A stretch of DNA of 64,000 nucleotides from Litoditis marina (taxonomy: Eukaryota; Nematoda; Chromadorea; Rhabditida; Rhabditidae), in contig OZ038440.1 in NCBI GenBank assembly GCA_964036275.1, forward strand, positions 3,819,690-3,883,689. The letters are read 5' to 3'. The translations under genes were made by a program, and so were the position numbers. This document shows positions 49,458 to 61,400 of the stretch, piece after piece. The notes under the pieces were generated by a model. The model saw nothing but the letters and a program-made list of their open reading frames with translations, was not told the origin of the DNA and made no database searches. Each line of letters opens with the position of its first letter. Within the stretch, counting starts at the first letter, position 1.

Positions 49458-52400
49458 TTATATAATACAATAAGGAAATATTTTATTATCTTTTTGATCT
49501 GCTGATCTGTGAACTAGAAATAGTGACCGGGTTAACCACATTGGGACGGAGAGATCGTATGAGAAATTTTCTTTTACGAAATAAATGATCACAATTGGGT
49601 TCAGGATAGCAAAAATAGCTGGAGTCGCTCCAATTAAAACTGTAAATATAGGTGGGACTTCAATTGACAGGAAGGGTAGAACCACAGACACAATTGCTGG
49701 TAGCAACAGAGATACCATGGGTAGCGCTCCCTGAAACAACAAGTGGATTTCAAAAAACATAGCTAATCTTGGTATAGTTCCAACTCTTTGTATCGTGTTT
49801 TACCTGTTGAATAATAGTGATGTTATAGTTTTCGACGGGAATCTCATAAACATCTGCCAGACGCGTTCCTTCTGTTTATCTCAAACAGGGCGAAAACCTT
49901 TAATACATTCTTCTAGCTGATCTATATTCTGTTATCTATTTCTTTACTCGACACAGCGCGTGACGAAAATCACAGTTGTATTCCGTTAGTAACCTCTAAC
50001 CTGAGAATACCGTCTATGAGTTTTTCATTAACTATATGAAGAAAAACGTGATGGATACACGCTTCAACTCCAATGATTTTAGTTCGACGAAACATTGACA
50101 TTTTGTGAGTACCTGAATGATGAGCAGACGAACCATAGGAGTATGCAGCCTTTTAGTTCTGGCACTGGTTGAAGATTCTTTCAGTGTTTTAACTGTTCCA
50201 TAACCACATATAATGATAATGATAAAAATAATGGTCGAGCCAGTGAAGGCAGCTATCCAGGATATCAGTTTTGTGGGCGTTTCTATAACATCTGTGAACT
50301 GCTGATCTGTGAACTAGAAATAGTGACCGGGTTAACCACATTGGGACGGAGAGATCGTATGAGAAATTTTCTTTTACGAAATAAATGATCACAATTGGGT
50401 TCAGGATAGCAAAAATAGCTGGAGTCGCTCCAATTAAAACTGTAAATATAGGTGGGACTTCAATTGACAGGAAGGGTAGAACCACAGACACAATTGCTGG
50501 TAGCAACAGAGATACCATGGGTAGCGCTCCCTGAAACAACAAGTGGATTTCAAAAAACATAGCTAATCTTGGTATAGTTCCAACTCTTTGTATCGTTTTT
50601 TACCTGTTGAATAATAGTGATGTTATAGTTTTCGACGGGAATCTCATAAACATCTGCCAGACGCGTTCCTTCTGTTTATCTCAAACAGGGCGAAAACCTT
50701 TAATACATTCTTCTAGCTGATCTATATTCTGTTATCTATTTCTTTACTCGACACAGCGCGTGACGAAAATCACAGTTGTATTCCGTTAGTAACCTCTAAC
50801 CTGAGAATACCGTCTATGAGTTTTTCATTAACTATATGAAGAAAAACGTGATGGATACACGCTTCAACTCCAATGATTTTAGTTCGACGAAACATTGACA
50901 TTTTGTGAGTACCTGAATGATGAGCAGACGAACCATAGGAGTATGCAGCCTTTTAGTTCTGGCACTGGTTGAAGATTCTTTCAGTGTTTTAACTGTTCCA
51001 TAACCACATATAATGATAATGATAAAGATAATGGTCGAGCCAGTGAAGGCAGCTATCCAGGATATTAGCTTTGCGGGAGTTTCTAGAACATTCTGGAACA
51101 CTAAGTTTGAGAAATTTCCCTCACAATTCGAGATAAAGTTATGCCATTGTTTTTTGAAATAGTGGCTATTAACGAAACATGTAACATGTATTCACATTCG
51201 GCAATTAATTGGTTTCACACGGAGCTCAGATTGATTTATCACGCATACGAAAACATAAGAAAAGTGAAAACGGAAATGAGAATGAAGAGTAAAGTTTCGG
51301 TTGTATTTAACTTAGGCCATTCAGAGTAACCTCACCTCCATCGAACTTCCATAAAAACCAAAACTATGTAAGCCGTTTATTCCGTAAATGGCGATTGCAG
51401 TTGTTTTGAGCTTCTCAGCTAAATCTGGGTTTGGCTCCAACGCAACCAAAAGTGCCCCAACACTGAGAGAAGCAAGTAGTAGAGCGACGAATGTCTGCAC
51501 CGCAATTCCGTTTGTAGAGTAGATTAATTTGTATAGTTCTGGTCTGAAACGAATACTTGAATATCCAAAAAACTGAATGAGGCCGACTGGTCAAGTGGTT
51601 AGCTTTCGGTTGTTGCTACATAGGCCTCTCTTCGATCGTCGTTCACCGCGATTTCTATGTCGCTCAGAACATGAGCGTGTAACAGCCCCTGTTCTCAGTT
51701 TCAACTAACTGTCTTCTACGATTGATATATAAGGCAGGGTCAATTAAAAAAATTTGGAAAGTCGCCGAAAACCAGGAAACGTACCAAATGGCGCTCTAGG
51801 AAAAAACGGTCGACACGAGTGAGTGATTTGGCACAGAACTGGATTATTTTTCAAACGAAAGCGACTTCTTGTCTGAATTGTGTGTGTTGCTTGATACTCG
51901 GGTTGTCAATAGTACAGTGAGGACAAGGATGAGAAGTGATCACTTTATTGCGAATCAACAACAGACAATGCATTCAAAAGTACCTGATTTGACATTTTTC
52001 AAACTAAAAACAGACATACGAGAAATTCCAAAGCTAAAAATTACCAGTTTGAAAAATGCTAAAAATAGACATCCAAGAAATTCCAAAGCTAAAAATTACC
52101 AGTCGACAAATTCTGAAAATAGACATCCGACAAATTCCAAAGCTAAAAATTACTCGTTTGACAAATGCCAAGACATTGCTTCTTGCTTTGAAATTTGTCA
52201 AGTAATGGTGTGCCTCAATTATTAAATTTCAAAACACAAATTCAGTGATTGGCACATGCCAAAACGGCAATTTTAACAACCTAGCTTAAACAACATAAAA
52301 GTATTACGAAAAATAGATAAAACCGAATTACAAACATATTGAATAATGAAACAACACATGTTCCGAAAATAATTCAATTAGGAATATAAAAAGGTAGCTA

Positions 52401-55400
52401 GAGCTAGTGTTATGAAAAAGCAAGCTACTTGAGATGTGGTTCGCTATAAAAAAAGAAGTTAAGCTTGAGAACATTGATAATTTTCGAGTTAGCGAAACCG
52501 AAAAGCCTATTGTAAATGGGATTGCAGGTACATATTACATTTGCAAGGCTATTCGTTAACTCAGATACATAATGCTGAGAAGAGAAAGTTGGCGGCTAGT
52601 AACCCACCCAAAGCGCTAGTAGCGGTTCGATCAAACAAAGGTTTGCTATTACCCATTTATTAGTGACCTAGTGACTTGATTTTCGATAGCCGTTTAGCAA
52701 ATGGATACCAAGTTACTATTAACGGCTATAAAACAACTACCTCGAGTTCGCGAAAATGAAAAAATCACAAAATTCTACTAGTTTTCTACTAATTTGCCAG
52801 CTATTTTGGACAAACCTCTACCTACCACTACTAAACAGCTTATAGCCGTTCGATCGGACGGCTACTGGTGATTAATTACTGTATATAAGAACCATGTTAA
52901 TCAACGTGTTAATCCCTATTTTTTGAGCAAAACCTCAGTTTAACAATAGTTAAATCGCCCTCAACAACGGAGACACAAATAAATTATATCCATTCAAGCA
53001 TTACTTCGACGTGAAAATAGCAAATCCACTGCATTACAAAACAAACCTCAGAAGAATCTAATTTGCTATGTTCAATCGAATTTAACAAATTTTCGTGAAA
53101 AGAGCGTATTAATACAGATTTACGGAACTGAAAGTCAGAAACTGATTACTAATCTTGAGAGCATACCTATTACCTAGCAGAAACACAGAAAAAACCAGCG
53201 TCAAAAATACTAAACAAAGTGAACTGTCCGGGCAGCGAGTGACAGACCAGCAGCTTGGTATCCATTTGAGTGGACTCCTTTTGGGCCGGAATAGCGAATG
53301 GGAATAATGCTTCGTCCGTATCTGAAACAGAAACTGTACTGAACAATAATGTCTGAATCAATACACATACACATTCGTCATAACCCTACAAAACAAGAGA
53401 CGCTCGGTTCGTGATCAAAATAACCTTATAATGGCGTGGAGCGCGGTTTGAGCAAACATCAGGAAGTTTGTCCGAATAGCCACGGAAAATAGAAAAACGA
53501 GCTACTTTTTTTGCCATAAATGGGGAAACATTTCTATTTTCGATGCAAAATCATTAAATTTCACGCATTCAAGTATAAAAACGCACTCCTTCTTGTCGAA
53601 TAGTTCGACCTCAACCTAACTGGTGTATGTATGAATTAGAGTAGTGTTTTCTACCCTATCCAAGTTTTCACGGCGATCCTCACAGAAAAATAGAAGAACT
53701 GAGCATACACTGGTGAGGTTTGACTATTCGACAAAATAAGTCCGTTTTAAACTTAGACCCGTGAGAGTTGATTTTACATCAAAAATAGACAATATCACTT
53801 GTTTTCAATTGAAAAGGAGCCCACGTTTCGATTTTCTCGGGCTAATCGAACAATTTTATTAAGGTATGGGACTGAGTACAAACAGTTTCAAATGGTTAGA
53901 CCTAAGTTGATTGACACTTATACTTATGGAGCATGTTGCATGTACTCAACTCAACTAATTGAGACTAATAGCTTATATAACTCGCGCCTACTATACTACT
54001 ACATTAGAGTAAATTGAACATATTCCGTGAGCTACCTGAAAAAAACGCACCCAAGTCGGCTCATATTTAGAGCGCTACGAGATTACGCGACAACTCGCCC
54101 TCGCGTGTGTGACACCTCGTCCCCGCTGTTTTCAACAATAATAAGCTAGAAACATGGCTTGAAAAGCAAATCACATTTTTTGAACTTCAAAGTTTGTTAT
54201 TGAATACAAATCAAAAACTAACACCTTTAAAAAGTTGCTTAACAGCCACACATTTGATAGAAACAATGAATGTCTGAGAATAACCATACAATTAGCAAAT
54301 TACTATCCCATCTTCTAATTCCAACTCGATTCTGAAGTTGTCTACTACATCTAGGGAGGAACAAATCTAGGCATCCGCTTAATTCTAAAGTTTAGGCTGG
54401 TTTGAGTCATTTTTGAGCAGGGGGTTGTTTTTGAGTTGTGACCAACAAAACGAGAACGATGTCCGCAAGCAGCCGCAAAAGCTGCATGATGTGACGAAGC
54501 TAGAGAATTATAGAATGAAGACTCACCCTTGTTAAACTCGAACTCCATCTTGTGATGAGCGCCTCGCAGCATGTCAGTGATGCGGGTAATCATTCCAGAA
54601 CCTTCAAGAAACACATGTAGTCATGTCAAATAAGTAATGAATATGAATAATTGCGTCTAAAAGAACGATTTAAAAGAAAAATAACATAACTCGGTTTAAA
54701 AAATTTGCAAAAAAAGGCTGCAGACGTGCACAGGAAAATGCAGAAAATACACGCGCAGGCTACGCATTACATTTTTCGTTACACAATTTCATTAAAAAGC
54801 TGAAATTTTTCAAAATTTTTATTCTAAATGTAATTCTTTCTTGTTTATTTTGTTTAATTTGTTTGTAAAGCGTGATATACATTAGTCTCCAGCTATTTTA
54901 GTTAGTATGATGCTCGCCCAAGAATTGTTTCGAGTGAAGTTGACGTTTTTTACATTCTAGCCGTGTTTTCCTGAAAGCGGTGTTTCTCACTTTTTATTTG
55001 ACAGCGCATTTTTAATTGTTTCTGAGAATAATGTTCTGTTTCTCACGTATTCTTAATTTCGTCATTCGATTTTGTCGTTTATGTTAATGTTAGGAAGTTT
55101 ACTATATGCCGGCTGTGTTTTTCAGATATAATTGCCGATATGAAGGCAGTGTGGTTATCACTCAGAAGATTGGCTGAGTTCGAATTTCAATGAAGTAATC
55201 ATAAGTAAGTTTATGGTTGATTGGCATTGTTGATTTCGCGATTTTATAAAAAATACACTAGATTTGATGCTAGAATGCGGAGTGTCTTCATTGTTGAATA
55301 AGAGTCGAATTAGGGGAGATGAATAAAGTTTTCGGAACCAGCGAAAGGAGGTAGTTCTAGGCATTGTGCTGCCGGATCGAGCGTTTGCTGCAAAAGTCGG

Positions 55401-58400
55401 CAGCAAAATGCTGCGAATTCTTGCAGTTTTGCATTTTAAATTTGCATTTTTCATGTCGGAATTTGACTCTTATGTATGTAGAAGATAAATGTGTCGTATC
55501 GGATATTCACCCTGTATAGTTCGGAGAGATATCTGACACCAGTGGCCGTATTTTGTATGCTCAAATAGGCGGGTAACCTATTTGAGCGAGATTTTAATGA
55601 TCGCGTTATAATTCATGTTACGGTTATTTTTTTTATATTTTCTGCTAATTGAGTGCATGTTTGCTAGCTTCACATGTATGCAAGATAAACTTCAAAGTAA
55701 GTGAATGAGTAGCTCAGTAGTCCGTGGTAAATTATTTGAATTCTGCACAAATAGCTTACCCGGCTGTTTGAGCTTAAAAACTACGGCCACTGAACAGAAA
55801 TGCGTAATGTGTAACCACCGAAAGGAACAAAAATAACATGTTTCACCATTTTATTGTTCTCCTACACAATGCACTTATTCTTTCAAGCAGGTTTAGACAC
55901 AAAGAGTAGCATTACTAGAGTGATAGTAATAGTGACTCATATATAATGTATTTGTTCATTTTACAGGCCAGATGGAGTATAGGCGTCATTCGGATGGATC
56001 AAGTATAGATGGCCAGAACACATCGTAGCGCATTGTAAATGTTGTGAGTTTTTCAACACTAATAGTTTTTTTTTTTGAGTGTTCAGGGTTCAAGTTTTAG
56101 GTGAAACATTTTAATGTCACGTAGTGAAGTGAACGTGCGTAATTTTAAAAACGTACACAATAGCTCCGCGAACTGATTTTGCCTCTCGCTTATCGTTTTT
56201 TAACCGTTTTTGCCTCTAAAAATGATCGGGAGTTGGAATAGGGAAAAATGAGCATCGGTCGACGCGATTTGAACGAAGTATAATAGCTGTGTAATTTAGA
56301 CAATTTCAATCAAAAAAATCTTTTTTATCGAAGTTTAGCCATTACTTTTAAAAGCGTACACAATAGCTATCTATTCGTGAAAAGACTTGTTCATTGCGAA
56401 CCCCTCATTCCCTCATATAGTTTTTGTCCTTATCACGGTAGCAACAATCGATATGCCAAGATAATAATAACGTCTATACAAATTTTATTAATTTCTCAGA
56501 TGACATGATAGTAAGGTGAATTTTCTGTTAATTTTATAATAGACACTTGATCATCTGAACCTGAACACAAATGAGACTTGATCATCTAAACAGTTAAAAT
56601 CTATCAACTCCCGGTTTCCAAAAATATGTTGCTCAACAAACAACAATGTCGTTGGTTTTGTAATACTTTGATTGTGTCCAGCTCTACTTAATTTTTGCAT
56701 TCATCGAATAAATTTTAGGCGTCCGTCTCGTGAAGCATCACCTCAGTAGTTCGGGAGTACTCCGTGCAAACTACACCAGAATTTGGAACAGTTCTTCGCA
56801 CTGTGCGCATCTCTACCGTTTCGGCGGTACTCTGTTTGTTTTCTACTTTCTATTATAATTTATTGTGGCTTGTAGCGTATGAGATTATTTTTCTCATAAA
56901 TTACATTATTTTTAGTCATATAGGTTGTAAAAGTTACTTAGTTTCAGTAACGTCGGTTAGAAGACCAGTTTTATTCTTTCCGAATCGCAGATTTGCGTTT
57001 GATAGTTTCATTGCTTAATGTACACTCTTCTTCAATGGAACAATAAGGTAATTAGTGTTAAAAAACGGTTAGTTTGCTTCATTCTAAAGTATTCTAACAA
57101 TTGTTTTGTAGAAACCTAAAAATTATGGCTTTGAAACGTTCCAAATTGTAATTTGGGTTTTGGAATATGTCAAATTCATATTTTCTTGTTTTGGAACATT
57201 TTGAATATATATGTAGCTTCTGGCATCTTTCAATTGTATCAACTTTTGGAATGTGTCAGGCTTGCATTTCTCTGTCTAGAAAGGTTTCAAAAATCTAGAG
57301 ATTTGAAACATTTTAGATTAGTTTTTAGGCTCTGATATTTGTTAAATCTTTGCTTTTCTTATTGATACGGTTCATAATTTGTTTCTTCTCGAAAAAGTTT
57401 AACGAAAATAGTTGTTTGGATTTTATAATTCGAAATATAGGTCTTTGACACATGTTAAATGATTACGTTTTCGTTCGGAAACTTTTTAAATAGCAATATA
57501 TCTGTTGGAAATGTGTCAGATGTGTTTTATTCTTGTAATAAGTGTTTAATTCCTTGATCAGTTTGTCTGTTTGTTATGATGTGGTAATAAATGTTCCTCA
57601 CAAATGTGTTTGTTTTTTATATTCAAAATTATGGTTCCGGCTTTACAAATCTTCCACAGGTGCAAGCGGGTGGCAATTGCAGAGACAGAAAACAACCACC
57701 GTGTCCGAGTGTGATTTCGGGCGACACGGCCTCCTCATTTGGCACAAAACAGCGATATTTTTTACGAAGTACCAAAATACAGAAAATTTGGCACGTTTCC
57801 TGGTTTTCGGCGACTTTCCCAATTTTTTTAATTGACCCCTCCTTATATGTTGTATCCTTAGATCACTAGGATAAACACTAATAACACTACAGATATCAAC
57901 ACAGAAGTTATACCTGTAGAATAGAGGAGACGAGCGAGAGACGAACCAGTTTATAGACGAGCAGATGATACAATGCACACAATAGACAACAAAGTAGAAC
58001 ACGTCACTTGACACGTGAACGCGCACTATGCTAATGTGTACAGACATGTTAACAGGATTGCTAAACGAGATAACAGGTCTACCACACAACACCTCCCTTT
58101 TTACAACTAAACTACGGAGTGATGTGAACTAACTAAAATATCAAGAATCGGCTGTTGACAGCTTCGGCAACCAGACGACTTCTTGGATTCGACATCAGGG
58201 GACACGAGACTGAGTACAATCATGACTCACAGAACCACTCTCAAAACTAGAAGTGTTCTCCTTAGACGACACCCTCTTCTCCTCCTTCAAATCATTCATC
58301 CAGACATGAGCGAATTGAGGACACTTTTTGGTTTCAGGGTTGAACAAAGATTGTTCCGTTATCCTCTTGAGGTAATACTTCATGTTCTCACTCTGAGTTA

Positions 58401-61400
58401 ACCAATCCAAGCCAACCAGACTACTTGCGTGAGAAACATAGGCACAACCAGTACCGTATTCACCTTTCATCTTGAAATCGCAGTTGAGTATGCCAAGCAC
58501 TCTCATAGGCCTTCCATTGGCATTAACCACTCCAACTCCGCATTTCACAAGCCTTGGTTCACCAAGCTTCTTCCAATCGTGTACATTCAACAATGTCACG
58601 TCAGAACCAGTATCAAGTTGAAACTCGACTTTCACACCCTTGATCTCGACTGGCAGGTAACGTCTCACTGCGTTCACCTTTCTGCTTTTCTTTGAAGACT
58701 CTACAACGACGGAGTTGTTTACACGAGCTCTTCCAGATGAATTGGCGTTGAACTTGACCACCTTGTCACAGAACTCTTCTTTGTGACCGCTCTGCTTGCA
58801 CTTTCGGCAGTTCCACTTCTTGGACTGGCAATTCCTTGACAAAAGACCAGTTTTTCCGCAGTTCCAGCACAAGTTACGACTGTGCTGAACTCGTTGATCT
58901 TGAAGTTGTGACTCAACCGCATACACCTGATGGGAACTCTGAACCATCTTTGCCTCACGCTTGATGTTCAACCATGTGTTACACTCTTTGTACAGATCTC
59001 GCAAAGTGACTGCTTTTTTTTCTGCATACTGTCGATCCAGATACATGTGCAATCTGGTCTTCAGGTCATTATCTCTGTTTGTTGTCAAACCAGAGATCCA
59101 GAACTGTACCTTTAGCCCATCTTTGTCAAGTTCTTAGAGTTCTGCTCTTTCACACTGCTCATTCACTCGGCCAGTGTACTCCATGTAGTCTTCTGACTCT
59201 TTCTTTTCCAACTTCAGACAGTTGTATCTCTCAGTGAAGACAGATGTTTTGACATCGAACATCTCTTTGAGAATCTCAATTGTGTCAACAAAGACCAGAT
59301 CAGCAGTGGTTTTAGGCAAAATATGACTTTTGTACCTATCAAAAACCTCATTTGACAACTTTCCGACAAGTAGTCTCACTTTGGATTTGTCATCCAACAG
59401 CGCACCATCAATGTTGAACACCTCACCGTATCGATGATACCAATGTGAAAATGTCAGACCACTTTCTGGATCGAATGCAAAGGTAGTGAGCCTTGCGTTC
59501 AAATCCGTCATCATTCTTGTTACATTTGTCACCGGACTGACAATGTTCGTACCACTGCTATCAATTTGAGCATTCACAATACTACCTTGAAGTAGCTTCA
59601 ACTGATCTCTCTGAATATCCATCTGCTCTTGCTGGAGTTTCAATCTCTCCTCTTGTTGTTTCATTTGCTGCTGTTGACCTTGCAACAATTGCACAAGAGT
59701 TTCATACATTTTATCTGACATTCTGCTCAATCAATAATTTTACCTCAGACAGGTAATACTTGCAGAGAGCCTTAGAATTCAGTGTAAATGACCACCGAAC
59801 ACTCTTTTCTGGACACGAGACTGTCACACAAATCAATGAAACCAACACAAATCCTCTAACAAAGTTCACTCTAGACTTTTGAGACACTAGACTGCCCTTC
59901 AAAAGTTTTCTAACCAAGAATACTAGACTATCTTGCTAGAAATTAACACGAGACTGCTTAACTAGAGTTTCTATCCTGATCGCCAATTATGTTGTATCCT
60001 TAGATCACTAGGATAAACACTAATAACACTACAGATATCAACACAGAAGTTATACCTGTAGAATAGAGGAGACGAGCGAGAGACGAACCAGTTTATAGAC
60101 GAGCAAATGATACAATGCACACAATAGACAACAAAGTAGAACACGTCACTTGACACGTGAACGCGCACTATGCTAATGTGTACAGACATGTTAACAGGAT
60201 TGCTAAACGAGATAACAGGTCTACCACACAACAATATAGATATCAACTAAGTGTTACAAACCTGGATGACAATGTACAGTGGAGCGAAACACTGAGACAT
60301 TGACAGAAATGAGACGTTTAAACATGTAATGGAACATTAGAACAATGAAAGATTCATAGAATCAGACTCTAGATTTCAAATTTTGTTGGAGACAATGTAC
60401 AATAATTTGTGACCTCCTTGTTGTTCTAGAGGTTCGATCGAGTTTGCACAAAAACGTACTTAGCAATGATAAGATATCGAAACACAAAACAATTGCCGAA
60501 CCATAGAACGGCTGCCTCAAAACAACAGGCAAAGGCGAATACGGCGGCACGTCCCCATTGAGTTCTGCCTATTCCATTGGCCGCCATTATTATCAACGCT
60601 CCATTGTCGTTCAGAAACACCTTCGAAAAGATTGTGTTTTGAATCACAACAATGATTTCATCATGCTTTGTTGGTCTTTCTCAATTATGGCAGCCGCCCA
60701 TTTTATTTTGTTGCACTAGTTGGTACATCGCGCGGAGTTGTGTGAGTTTTCTTTAGTTTGGCCAATGCGGACTCGTTTTTTTCTTTTAATTCACAAAAAG
60801 CTTCAAATATAATCTTTTTTTTTGAAAACTAAAGAGAAAGAACGTTAGAGAATCACGAATTGAACATTGTGTGAAAATTTCAGCCAAGTCGGATTATTTT
60901 CGCCTGAGTTATGGTTTCGTGTCGTTGTTGAAAAGTTCCGCCGTAATTCGTCCCTCGTCACTCGTCCCTCGTCCCTCCTCCCTCACGGAATTCTGTCCGC
61001 ATCGTAGTGGAAAAACTACTGAACCAATTTAACTACTAAACCAACCAGCTGAAATTTGAAACATGAGTTCTAATGCAAAATTTAGCCCATCGCGCCGAAT
61101 ATGAGATGTATGTCTAATCTCTGGCGCCGGGCGCGGGCGCCAATAGGCGCCAAAAACCCCTATTGGAAAAACTACCGAACCGATTTAGCTGAATTTTGAA
61201 ACATGAGTTCTAATGCAAAATTTAGTTCATCGCGCCGAATATGAGATGTATAGCTCCTCATTTGCGCCGGGCGCGGGCGCCAATAGGCGCCAAAAACCAC
61301 TATCGGAAAAACTACCGAACCGATTTAGCTAAAATTTGGAACATGAGTTATATAGCAAAATTTAGCTTGTCGCGCCAAATATGAGATGAATACATCATCA

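Larger units (their letters stand above)
51727..57847. mobile_element. 6.1-kb terminal-inverted-repeat element in receptor C intron 2
   Basis: About 60 bp at 51728-51790 (ATAAGGCAGGGTCAATTAAA, then TTGGAAAGTCGCCGAAAACC and onward) are repeated inverted at about 57785-57847 with few mismatches. The flank ATATA lies before the left end and just after the LTR element abutting the right end, which suggests a short AT target duplication. Inside are a three-copy minisatellite, an inverted repeat, a second MITE of the 1410-1656 family and two spliceable exons of unknown origin. I see no transposase, so it is non-autonomous or a mosaic. Confidence 0.65.

Noticed and set aside
51869..52225. 118-residue Asn/Lys-rich open frame
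   Set aside because: Explained by a 54-bp minisatellite in a repeat element.
55140..55195. Possible tRNA (GAGTTCGAATTTC B box)
   Set aside because: No proper acceptor, D or anticodon stem could be drawn; treated as chance or a decayed relic.
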